A model generated the notes under the pieces. That model saw only the letters and a list, made by a program, of their open reading frames with translations. It ran no database searches and had not been told where the DNA came from. Of a stretch of 48,523 nt of DNA, positions 41,933 to 48,523 are shown one piece after another (positions within the stretch are counted from its first letter, which is position 1; every line of letters starts with the position of its first letter). The DNA comes from a virus. Made by a program: the position numbers and the translations under genes. The stretch is taken from the IMG/VR virus record IMGVR_UViG_3300027749_000170, positions 1-48,523 of that record. One strand, written 5' to 3'.

Positions 41933-42921
41933 GCTATATACCTCGCATTTAATGGTTCTGCATAACTTTGCACTTGTTCGCTAATCTTGTTAAGGTCATA
42001 TTCAGAGCATAGTTTGAGCAATCTTACTCCAACTTGTGGAATATTCTTTTCTGCTTGTGTAGCAGTCTCTATTGTTTCTTTAATTAACTCTTTAATATTA
42101 TCTGGTTGTGCTGTTAAATCGCACAGTTGTACATTGCGATTGTAATCATCTAGTACACGATGTTCAACACCCTCGTGGTCAGACCAACGTTGCAACATGA
42201 GATTGTTCCACGAATATCCTTTGCTTACTCTATCTCCAAATGCTTCACGTAGACCAACTTTATTCTTTGTGCCTTTCTCACGTACCCCTGGATAAGCAGA
42301 AAAGATGTTGTCAGAGGTATCGCCACGCATACACTTCTCAAAGAGTAACCATGCTGGGTCTGGTGCGCCTTTTGGCAGATTAGTTTTTTTATCTTTAACA
42401 GGCTTACCCTTTTCGTCAAAGTATCCCTCGTGTGTAGTTGTAATTTGCATTACACCATTATATTGGCGAACATTGGGTGCAATAAGTTGTGCAAAATCTC
42501 CATCTGTTGAGATCACAATATGATTATCATTAGGATGACTTTGTATCCAACCAGCAATTAAATCATCTGCTTCTAATTGTGGATGTTGTAGTACTGTGCA
42601 ATTAGTCTTGTTGGTAATGTAATCTTTAAACTGATCAAACGTTTCCCAAAACACACGATCTTCTTCTGCTTCTCTAGGACTTTGAGCAGCACGGGCTTCT
42701 GTGCGTTGACGTTTATAAGGAGCATACACATCTTTACGCCAGCTTCTGCCTTCCAAAAAGAAGATAACATGATCACCTTTAAAGTCACGCCATGCCTTAC
42801 GAACACTACCTAATACAGTAGCAAGACTCATACCAATCTTATCATTAAGATCACCACGAGTAGCGTGTCTTGCACGGAAGAATGTATTTGCTGTATCTAC
42901 AAGTATATATGTTTTGTTCAT
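41929..42921 (-). CDS. rnh: RNase H / 5'-3' exonuclease (T4 Rnh, FEN family)
   Basis: A 330-aa flap-endonuclease-type protein, about T4 Rnh size (305 aa). Metal-binding acids are in place: D9 (ILVDTANTFFRAR), E117, D119 and D120 (LEADDLI), D140 and D142 (STDGDF), D201 and D204 (MRGDTSDN). It removes RNA primers from lagging-strand fragments. The start overlaps the upstream gene stop (TAATG). Confidence 0.94.
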   Translation of the reverse strand: MNKTYILVDTANTFFRARHATRGDLNDKIGMSLATVLGSVRKAWRDFKGDHVIFFLEGRSWRKDVYAPYKRQRTEARAAQSPREAEEDRVFWETFDQFKDYITNKTNCTVLQHPQLEADDLIAGWIQSHPNDNHIVISTDGDFAQLIAPNVRQYNGVMQITTTHEGYFDEKGKPVKDKKTNLPKGAPDPAWLLFEKCMRGDTSDNIFSAYPGVREKGTKNKVGLREAFGDRVSKGYSWNNLMLQRWSDHEGVEHRVLDDYNRNVQLCDLTAQPDNIKELIKETIETATQAEKNIPQVGVRLLKLCSEYDLNKISEQVQSYAEPLNARYIA

Positions 42922-43334
42922 TAAGAAATTTCCGATCTACCGTCACCTAAATTATTAACATTAATATAACCACTACCCCGACGATCCATATTTACGCCTG
43001 ACTCACTTCCAATATTTCTACATAGTTCTTGGAACCAAATATCAACAACCGCTTCGTCTGTTTCACCTTGATATCCTTCTGTTCTTAATTTTAACACAAA
43101 ATACTCATTCCAGTCAAGTTCAAAGAATCCGTTACGAATATTATCTTTGTTAACATGAGTATCCATAACTGCTACCCACGGTTCTTTTTTTTCTGTAGCA
43201 ATTTCTTTTGCTGTTTTTTGTTTCTTTGCTCGTGGAACTTTGGGTAAAATAACTGGCTCGTTTTTAACTTCGGGGGTTTCTACAACTACTGGTTTGTCTA
43301 CAATGCCTAATAAATTTTTAATAAACTTTTTCAT
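42921..43334 (-). CDS. Conserved phage hypothetical protein (137 aa)
   Basis: A flexible, Lys/Pro/Val-rich N terminus (1-50) is followed by a well-ordered domain: EPWVAVMDTHVNKDNIRNGFFELDWNEYF then GETDEAVVDIWFQELCRNIG and GSGYINVNNLG. The same type of domain is found in marine T4-like phages without known function. The unstructured first part reads like a linker. Coupling to RNase H by a 1-nt overlap suggests a replication-time role; this is inference. Confidence 0.6.
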   Translation of the reverse strand: MKKFIKNLLGIVDKPVVVETPEVKNEPVILPKVPRAKKQKTAKEIATEKKEPWVAVMDTHVNKDNIRNGFFELDWNEYFVLKLRTEGYQGETDEAVVDIWFQELCRNIGSESGVNMDRRGSGYINVNNLGDGRSEIS

Positions 43335-43362
43335 TTTTTTCTCTTTAGATTACGTATAGAAG

Positions 43363-43533
43363 CTACTTAAATATTGCGTAAATAATGGTTACTATTATTA
43401 TACAAACAATTATAAGTATTTCAGTTTCTGTTTTAAATATAGGAGTAATAGGTCGATAATGTGATGTACAATGAGGACATCTTGTTGCAAGATAATCCAT
43501 TTGATTCAAACAACTTGTACATGTTTTAGACAT
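43363..43533 (-). CDS. 56-aa zinc-ribbon plus transmembrane microprotein
   Basis: A short gene in the gap between the 137-aa gene and QueE. The protein starts MSKTCTSCLNQMDYL and has two CxxC knuckles, C5-x2-C8 and C19-x2-C22 (CPHC), the pattern of a small zinc ribbon. The C-terminal half (about 38-55) is a continuous hydrophobic run of I, V, L, Y and C, a single membrane span. AAAGGA lies 6 nt before the ATG. Knuckle spacing, membrane segment and ribosome site together make chance unlikely. A membrane-anchored zinc ribbon could bind a host protein or nucleic acid at the inner membrane; its role is unknown. Confidence 0.75.
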   Translation of the reverse strand: MSKTCTSCLNQMDYLATRCPHCTSHYRPITPIFKTETEILIIVCIIIVTIIYAIFK

Positions 43534-43546
43534 ATGTATCCTTTAA

Positions 43547-44407
43547 TTAAGTACCCCACTCATTTTTAAAGAGTGGAACTTGTAGTCGGTCACTGTACCT
43601 TAGTCCATGTTTCATTGCTAACAATGCTACATTACGATTGTTCATTGCATACACACTTTCAACACCGCCAACTGGCATTAGATACACATGACCTGTAAAT
43701 CCTGCTGCACGATATTCGGCAATGGCACGTTCTGCATCAGTAAAGTCTTCTTCTGTGGCAATAACAAACTTCAAATATGCTGTACCATATTCTTCATACT
43801 CGTATACACGTTCGGGCTTGATAGCATCCTCCCAAGGCTCTCCGCTGCATGGCAGTTTGGCACTCACACTGAATGTAACGTCTCTATAGAAATCAACATC
43901 ATCACAATGATATTTCCAGGTGTGCAAATATTGTTTAAATTCTGTTGTTAACTTCATTGTACCATTTGTTTCAAAGGTAATCTCTTTAAGACCCTTCATC
44001 TTAGGATGCTTTAACAAGTCTGGATATTGCTTCTGCCAGCCTAGCAATGGCTCGCCGCCTGTAATAACTAAATGTTCATCACGCCATTCACCATGTGGAA
44101 GTATTTCCATAATGCGTTCTACAATAGCGTCTGTAGTTAGTAATGGACTTAGATCTTTAAAGCGTGGATCCCAACTGGCATAACTATCACACCCTGTGCT
44201 AACTAGTGGTAGTTGTTTGTAATCGTTATACAAATGAACCACTTGTGCAATATCTTCAACTTCTGTACTCAGTTCGCCGCGTGGCATACCAAACCCTGCA
44301 CATTTAAAGTTACATCCAAATGTACGTAAGAAAACAGACGGTACACCCATGTAACGTCCTTCACCTTGGATACTATAAAATAATTCTGCTATTTTAATCT
44401 TCGACAT
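43547..44407 (-). CDS. queE: QueE, 7-carboxy-7-deazaguanine synthase (radical SAM), with split cluster motif
   Basis: A 286-aa protein from the ATG at 44407, preceded by AAAGG; a TTG two codons upstream is less likely. It has the QueE N terminus ELFYSIQGEGRYMGVPSVFLR, the glycine-rich ITGGEPLLGW (about 116-125) and EITFETNGT. The enzyme converts carboxy-tetrahydropterin to 7-carboxy-7-deazaguanine. Radical SAM proteins usually have CxxxCxxC; here C32 and C36 are followed by AGFG and the third cysteine appears as C73 in TGCDSYASW, the equivalent of the usual CDTxYxW. The cluster loop therefore carries an insert of about 34 residues, a form I associate with T4-like phage QueE. It feeds the 7-deazaguanine pathway together with the QueD-like and DpdA-like genes to its right. 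Confidence 0.88.
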   Translation of the reverse strand: MSKIKIAELFYSIQGEGRYMGVPSVFLRTFGCNFKCAGFGMPRGELSTEVEDIAQVVHLYNDYKQLPLVSTGCDSYASWDPRFKDLSPLLTTDAIVERIMEILPHGEWRDEHLVITGGEPLLGWQKQYPDLLKHPKMKGLKEITFETNGTMKLTTEFKQYLHTWKYHCDDVDFYRDVTFSVSAKLPCSGEPWEDAIKPERVYEYEEYGTAYLKFVIATEEDFTDAERAIAEYRAAGFTGHVYLMPVGGVESVYAMNNRNVALLAMKHGLRYSDRLQVPLFKNEWGT

Positions 44408-45410
44408 GTTCAACCTTTATAATTTTAAGATTAATTTTTTCCATCCAATCAAGGGTAGTTGATACAATGGTTTCTAATTGACTATATTTAGGTCGCCATT
44501 GAGTATCCAATATAAATTTATTTGGATCTGCAAATAACTCTTCTGGATCACCAAATCTTCTTGGTCCATATGTATAATCAACATCCAATCCTGTAGCAGC
44601 TTCAACTGCTTTTACTACTTCAAGATTGCTTATACCTTGACCTGTTCCTAGATTATATACTTTAAATGTACCGTGGGCAAGTGTTTTAGCAAACTCAGCA
44701 GATTTTAAATGGGCATCGGCAATATCTGATACATGTAAATAATCTCGAATACATGTTCCGTCTTTGGTTGAAAAGTCATTACCATTTATAATCAAAGGTG
44801 TTGTTTCTAATACACTTTGTATTACCCTTGGGACTAGATGAGTAGCATCCCAAACATTACCTAGCTCTCCGGCTGGGTCACAACCACAAGCATTAAAATA
44901 TCTTAATGCAATACTTTTATATCCATGAGCATGTGAATGACTTTCGATAACATGTTCACACATTTTTTTACTATAACCGTATGGACTTATAGGTGTTCCT
45001 TGTGCAGATTCAACAATAGGAACAATACAATCATTACCATATGTTGCTGCACTACTGCTAAAGATTATTGTACCCTTCCATCCTAATTTTGAAAGATCAT
45101 CTAACATTGTATTGGTCTTAGCAACATTATTATTGTAGTATTCACCTGGATTGTCAATGCTTGGACCAACTAGGCTAGTACCTGCACAATGTATAATTGT
45201 GTCTACATTGTTTATGTTAGCAGCCGTTGCGGTGATGTTTACAAAATCATCAATAATTAATTGATTAACAAATAATGCAGCATCGGGAATAGTCCATGTA
45301 CGATCAATACCAATTACATAATAACCAGCTTGCTGAAAGGCCTTAGCGGTATGACTACCAATAAAGCCCATAGCACCTGTTATAATTACTCGTTTAATAT
45401 TTTGATTCAC
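44394..45410 (-). CDS. galE: UDP-glucose 4-epimerase-like NAD-dependent sugar epimerase
   Basis: A 338-aa extended short-chain dehydrogenase. NAD site TGAMGFIGSH (11-20), catalytic serine region FSSSAATYG (117-125) and YxxxK (Y144, K148 in PYGYSKK). ALRYFNACGCDPAGELGN and RDYLHVSDIADAH are typical GalE signatures. GalE interconverts UDP-glucose and UDP-galactose. The start is GTG at 45410-45408 with AGGA upstream, and it overlaps the glycosyltransferase stop by 17 nt, so the two are co-translated. It probably supplies the nucleotide sugar for the glycosyltransferase. It sits inside the 7-deazaguanine gene cluster. Confidence 0.9.
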   Translation of the reverse strand: MNQNIKRVIITGAMGFIGSHTAKAFQQAGYYVIGIDRTWTIPDAALFVNQLIIDDFVNITATAANINNVDTIIHCAGTSLVGPSIDNPGEYYNNNVAKTNTMLDDLSKLGWKGTIIFSSSAATYGNDCIVPIVESAQGTPISPYGYSKKMCEHVIESHSHAHGYKSIALRYFNACGCDPAGELGNVWDATHLVPRVIQSVLETTPLIINGNDFSTKDGTCIRDYLHVSDIADAHLKSAEFAKTLAHGTFKVYNLGTGQGISNLEVVKAVEAATGLDVDYTYGPRRFGDPEELFADPNKFILDTQWRPKYSQLETIVSTTLDWMEKINLKIIKVEHVED

Positions 45411-46569
45411 GAGTATGTTTCCTGTAATCAGTACTCATACGCAACATATTATTACCGTTGCCTTGCAAGATATCAATAATGCGATCGATGGTACTATCAT
45501 TATAGTCACTTATCTTTCCCATGTTCTTATGAGGCTCTTGTAGTAACCTACGCAACTTACCAATAGCATTATCAATGCTCCAAGGGATATACAAACGGTC
45601 AGGATCGTTAGCGAAAGTTTCAGGGAAACTACGATAAGCAGGATAGAGAACATTACATCCGAGAGCATCGGCCTCACTGACGGTGTTTGATACCCAGTCC
45701 TGTAACGCACAGTTAAATACAACCCGACTATCATTAACAATGTTGTAGTAGTCATTCTTTTCTAAATCCTGATAGATTTTTAATAGACCTTTAGTTTCTA
45801 AATCATATGTACGTGCCATATAGCTTTCACTATTTGATTTTAGTTTGCCGCCACTACATACACAAAATTCAACATCGGATTCTGGGTTTTCTTTGTGCCA
45901 TTGTTCAATGAGGTCCATATAGAAATCAGGTTGTTTCTCCTGATCCCAACGTGCAGAAAATACCACACGATTCTTGCGTTCATTGAATGGCTTAATGCTT
46001 GTAACACGACCTTGTACTTCACTCTTGCCGAATGCTAATCCACTGATATTGTAGATTGGAGCCCGCCAACCTGCAATCTTCATGTGCATTACCATTTCTT
46101 CATTAGTAGCAAGTATACCATCTACAAACGAGTCCACCATCTTTTCATAATGACCCATGAACTCTTGCATATTCCACACATGAACAAAATCGTCAGGATC
46201 AATAGACTGGGCAAGACAGCGAACAAAAATACGAGGCCGGTGGCTGCTATCGATTTGCTTGAGGATATAAGGTAAGCTCTCGATACCGGGTTGAAACATG
46301 TCCTCAAAGTAGACAACATCTTCATTGTTTAATTCTCCTGCTTTCATCATACGTATCAAGTTCATAAGTTGGCTCATACCAAAGTATGTGCGACCATGAG
46401 CATCTAGTACTTGACCAGTTACAATTGCTTGATCATTGCTGAGTGTTTCGCCAGGCACAACAACATAGTTAATACCACGACGATCAAATACAGCAGTATT
46501 CCAATCTTGCAATTGAAGGGTATAACGAGCCTTATATGGCTCTAAACCCATATAATATAGTTTACGCAT
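45394..46569 (-). CDS. GT-B type glycosyltransferase
   Basis: A 391-aa protein. Residues about 1-180 form the acceptor half (LDAHGRTYFGMSQLMNLIRM, VVYFEDMFQPGIESLPYIL, FVDGILATNEEMVMHMKIAGW). Residues about 195-370 form the nucleotide-sugar half: RKNRVVFSARWDQEKQPDFYMDLIEQW and a GT4-like end SNTVSEADALGCNVLYPAYRSFPE. A related glycosyltransferase is widespread in T4-like cyanophages. Possible acceptors are a modified DNA base, as with T4 alpha/beta-glucosyltransferases, or a virion or cell-surface component. The acceptor is not shown by sequence. The gene overlaps GalE by 17 nt and the upstream 78-aa gene by one base. Confidence 0.78.
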   Translation of the reverse strand: MRKLYYMGLEPYKARYTLQLQDWNTAVFDRRGINYVVVPGETLSNDQAIVTGQVLDAHGRTYFGMSQLMNLIRMMKAGELNNEDVVYFEDMFQPGIESLPYILKQIDSSHRPRIFVRCLAQSIDPDDFVHVWNMQEFMGHYEKMVDSFVDGILATNEEMVMHMKIAGWRAPIYNISGLAFGKSEVQGRVTSIKPFNERKNRVVFSARWDQEKQPDFYMDLIEQWHKENPESDVEFCVCSGGKLKSNSESYMARTYDLETKGLLKIYQDLEKNDYYNIVNDSRVVFNCALQDWVSNTVSEADALGCNVLYPAYRSFPETFANDPDRLYIPWSIDNAIGKLRRLLQEPHKNMGKISDYNDSTIDRIIDILQGNGNNMLRMSTDYRKHTRESKY

Positions 46570-46805
46570 TATTGATCCTGATATTCACGACTAGGCTTGT
46601 TTGATGCCTCGCGACGTGCCTTACGTTGCAAATACTCTTGCTCTTGTTGGAACCTGCGATAGTCATTGGAACGATAAAGATCCTTCTCGTTGTAGGGAAG
46701 AAGATTAAACCGGCAATGATCTAACCAAGCATCGAGATCATCAAAGATCCGAGTAACTTCGGGTTTCATTTTAAGAGTTTTTTGAATGTAATTTGGCTGT
46801 GCCAT
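46569..46805 (-). CDS. Small conserved hypothetical protein (78 aa)
   Basis: A charged helical protein. The block KPEVTRIFDDLDAWLDHCRFNLLPYNEKDLYRS (about 14-46) resembles a short family of T4-like cyanophage proteins of unknown role. The C-terminal third is very basic (RKARREASNKPSREYQDQ), suggesting nucleic acid or partner binding. It ends at the first base of the glycosyltransferase start, so it belongs to the same operon. Confidence 0.62.
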   Translation of the reverse strand: MAQPNYIQKTLKMKPEVTRIFDDLDAWLDHCRFNLLPYNEKDLYRSNDYRRFQQEQEYLQRKARREASNKPSREYQDQ

Positions 46806-46822
46806 TTTAAGTTTTCCTATTA

Positions 46823-47206
46823 TTAGGGTTGATTAAAAAATGTAAGGGTAGCGCCATTCTCGCCATCTTCACTTACGTCAATGATGGTCTTACGACCAGG
46901 CCACCTTGCAGTGATTGTCGTGTTAAGTTCACGAGCAATCATTTCACAAGATTTGTGGTTGAGTTCAAGAATGCCATCATTGTAGCACTTCTCAAGCCAA
47001 CGCTTAAACTGGATAAATTCAATATCGCGGTCATCTTGGAAGACCTCAATAGAAACTTTAAAATGGAAAATATGTCGATGTGGAGTTCCAAGGAAACTTA
47101 CATCATATTCGTCGCCTGTGGCCAACTTAGGATCAGTTGCGGCTGCGGGATACATATGGATACCTTCTTTGCGGAAGGTGACCCAGATAAATGATAAATC
47201 GTTCAT
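46823..47206 (-). CDS. QueD-like T-fold protein (6-carboxy-tetrahydropterin synthase family)
   Basis: A 127-aa protein that lines up with QueD/PTPS: first zinc histidine H17 (GIHMYP, where QueD has AAH), zinc pair H43 and H45 in PHRH (HGH in QueD), DIEFIQFKRWLE for the usual DFxxLK helix, LNHKS with H84 at the catalytic histidine, and E113 in VSEDGENG for the KET/KES glutamate. QueD makes 6-carboxy-tetrahydropterin, the QueE substrate. The catalytic cysteine that normally precedes HGH is not visible (residues 30-42 contain none), and the Asp before the catalytic His is Asn. It may therefore be a divergent or altered-activity member. ATGA overlap couples it to the upstream gene. Confidence 0.65.
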   Translation of the reverse strand: MNDLSFIWVTFRKEGIHMYPAAATDPKLATGDEYDVSFLGTPHRHIFHFKVSIEVFQDDRDIEFIQFKRWLEKCYNDGILELNHKSCEMIARELNTTITARWPGRKTIIDVSEDGENGATLTFFNQP

Positions 47207-47712
47207 TTAATTACTTCGTCTTTGGTATATTGAGACCAGTCTGTAAAGGTCTCACGGGTTAATAAATTGTGTAGGCTATGACACCACACACCGGGATTAG
47301 TCGACTTAAAGTCTTTGTCATCTATTTTAATTATAGCATTATAACCTAGTTGTTGTAAATAGGGCAGTTTCACCGAAATCATTGGAATAAAATTATGATA
47401 CTCAGTGAATCCACCTTCTAACATGCCTTCAACACATTTAACATCTATGTCCAATGTACATTGATAATCTCTTATAAGAAAATATTTTAACATGTTTTCC
47501 CACAACATCCACCCATCGGCATCGTTGAAATCTAGATTGGGAAAACTTTGATTAGCACCAAAATAGATATGCTCACATCCGTTTAGATTAGCAGCAATAT
47601 CATCTACACTTTGTACACCTACAACAAATAAGGTTTTCTTACCGTATGCAGGAGTATGTTCTACTTCTATACCGTAGAAGAAATTTGTGTTTTCGTGGCC
47701 TTCTCTATTCAT
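47203..47712 (-). CDS. Conserved phage protein of unknown function in the 7-deazaguanine cluster
   Basis: A 169-aa protein from the ATG at 47712, which has GGAG 6 nt upstream; an in-frame GTG seven codons earlier is less likely. Sequence shows a mixed alpha/beta protein: NFFYGIEVEHTPAYGKKTLFVVGV, then CEHIYFGANQSFP, CTLDIDVKCVEGMLEGGFTEYHNFIPMISVKLPYL and KIDDKDFKSTNPGVWCH. I do not recognise a family name, though similar proteins accompany QueE/QueD in T4-like phages. The many conserved-looking acidic, His and Cys positions are enzyme-like. It lies between the QueD-like and DpdA-like genes with overlapping ends, so a role in the same pathway is likely but unproven. Confidence 0.6.
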   Translation of the reverse strand: MNREGHENTNFFYGIEVEHTPAYGKKTLFVVGVQSVDDIAANLNGCEHIYFGANQSFPNLDFNDADGWMLWENMLKYFLIRDYQCTLDIDVKCVEGMLEGGFTEYHNFIPMISVKLPYLQQLGYNAIIKIDDKDFKSTNPGVWCHSLHNLLTRETFTDWSQYTKDEVIK

Positions 47713-47713
47713 A

Positions 47714-48523
47714 TTAATCTCCAAGTTCGTCACTTAATTTCTGTAATGCAGCATCGTTGGCATCTGAAAGATCAATCTCATCTGCCCGGGTAACTTCCTC
47801 TACATCAAATAAACCGCCAAACAAATTATCGTTCTGTCCATTTGTGGTATTACGAGCACCGGCAATACTAATCAAGAATGCTTTAGCAGTTGTATGCTCT
47901 AACATCTCCATTGCCTCTGTTAATGTTTTAGTATTAAACAACTCTTCAACAAAGCGATCAAAATACAATACATTACGTGGAACCCATTCGCTGAACTGAT
48001 CGCTGGCAAGTTCTTTAGAGTTAAGTTTTTTCCATGAACGCCAGTCAGGTTTAAATCTTGCGCTTTCAATGTCGGCATAATGATTAGCACGTTGTACCGC
48101 TTCGATATGACATTGTACATTATGTGCCATATACAATGAATAAGCAAAACTATCCCAAGAAGTTTTACCTTCTTTTTTAATTTTGTTCAACATGCCAGGA
48201 GCATAATGACAAATATCGCCCATTACAAGTCTGCGACCGATCTCTGATTCGAATGGGAATGGGATATCGCTTCCTGCAAGTGCTTTGTTGTCTGGGGCTT
48301 TTTCCATAACAACACTGAACTTTTTCGAAGTGTGGATTGCGTTTGTATAAACGAGTCCATGTGCTGTTGCGACAAACGGTGAGGCGCAGTCAAAAGATAT
48401 GGTAATTTCTTCATTAATATGTTTCCTGAGTTGTCGTTGAATTGAAGTTAGATAGCAAGCCCAATCTAACTGTGCTGTACCCAAGAAGTGGATCCAGTTC
48501 TTGCCTGTGAGCATGCCTTCCTC
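47714..48523 (-). CDS. tRNA-guanine transglycosylase-like (DpdA-type) protein, N terminus beyond window
   Basis: The frame stays open to the right edge, so only the last 269 or so residues are seen and the first ATG in view is probably internal. The segment IHFLGTAQLDWACYLT then ITISFDCASPFVATAHGLVYT matches the TGT landmark MGVGTPE...DMFDCVxPTRxARxGxxFT, including the nucleophile aspartate (FDC). The C-terminal zinc site of bacterial TGT (CxCxxC) is absent, as expected of DNA-modifying DpdA paralogues. DpdA inserts preQ0-type bases into DNA in place of guanine. QueE and QueD-like genes in the same operon support this. The C-terminal part (residues 190-269) is unassigned. Confidence 0.68.
   Translation of the reverse strand, partial: EEGMLTGKNWIHFLGTAQLDWACYLTSIQRQLRKHINEEITISFDCASPFVATAHGLVYTNAIHTSKKFSVVMEKAPDNKALAGSDIPFPFESEIGRRLVMGDICHYAPGMLNKIKKEGKTSWDSFAYSLYMAHNVQCHIEAVQRANHYADIESARFKPDWRSWKKLNSKELASDQFSEWVPRNVLYFDRFVEELFNTKTLTEAMEMLEHTTAKAFLISIAGARNTTNGQNDNLFGGLFDVEEVTRADEIDLSDANDAALQKLSDELGD

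Noticed and set aside
43547-44407. QueE as an inactive pseudoenzyme because CxxxCxxC is incomplete
   Set aside because: A third cysteine in a CDSxxxW context is present after the insert, and the GGEP and N-terminal substrate motifs are intact.

Overview
The window is a 48.5 kb piece of a T4-like (Tevenvirinae/cyanophage-type) myovirus genome. The evidence is an AT-rich sequence (roughly one third G+C by eye) packed with overlapping genes, and a linear set of recognisable T4-type proteins: gp46/gp47 recombination nuclease, gp55 late sigma factor, gp53, a gp27-like hub, a gp5-like spike, gp25, gp6, T4-type RNase H and thymidylate synthase. Several small conserved genes and the QueE/GalE/glycosyltransferase set resemble those of marine T4-like phages. 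The host cannot be read from this window: there are no photosynthesis genes, tRNAs or integration functions. Both ends are cut inside the genome.

Layout. (1) 1-327: a gene-free, unusually GC-rich, hairpin-rich stretch that is a candidate structured RNA. (2) 328-5038, minus strand: GIY-YIG nuclease, small Hc1-like basic protein, AT-hook protein, gp46, gp47, gp55. (3) 5039-5156: a divergent control region with a near-perfect sigma70 promoter for gp55 embedded in three copies of a 10-mer. (4) 5157-35973, plus strand: a 31 kb late structural block. It holds a gp48-like tube/baseplate protein, gp53, a very long hub, a gp5 spike carrying a GH19 muralytic domain, gp25, an enlarged gp6, a 4,586-residue giant baseplate/fibre protein with a seven-repeat FG-GAP region, a collagen-like collar fibre, a 214-aa virion protein behind a perfect T4 late promoter (TATAAATA), and three fibre genes sharing an N-terminal module. 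(5) 35970-48523, minus strand: thymidylate synthase, small conserved genes, a VWA/metallopeptidase-like protein with its MoxR-type AAA+ partner, RNase H, a 56-aa zinc-ribbon membrane microprotein, and then a cluster of QueE, GalE, a glycosyltransferase, a QueD-like protein, an unknown protein and a TGT/DpdA-like protein cut by the right edge.

How it fits together. gp55 and its divergent promoter sit between the early/middle (minus) and late (plus) halves, so the switch gene is placed beside the block it should switch on. The right-hand cluster is the most interesting accessory unit. QueE and QueD-type enzymes make 7-deazaguanine precursors, and a TGT-fold DpdA-like enzyme could insert such a base into DNA. 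The embedded epimerase and glycosyltransferase raise the unproven possibility that the base, or another phage product, is glycosylated. Function statements rest on motifs visible in the translations and on family knowledge; no database search was run.
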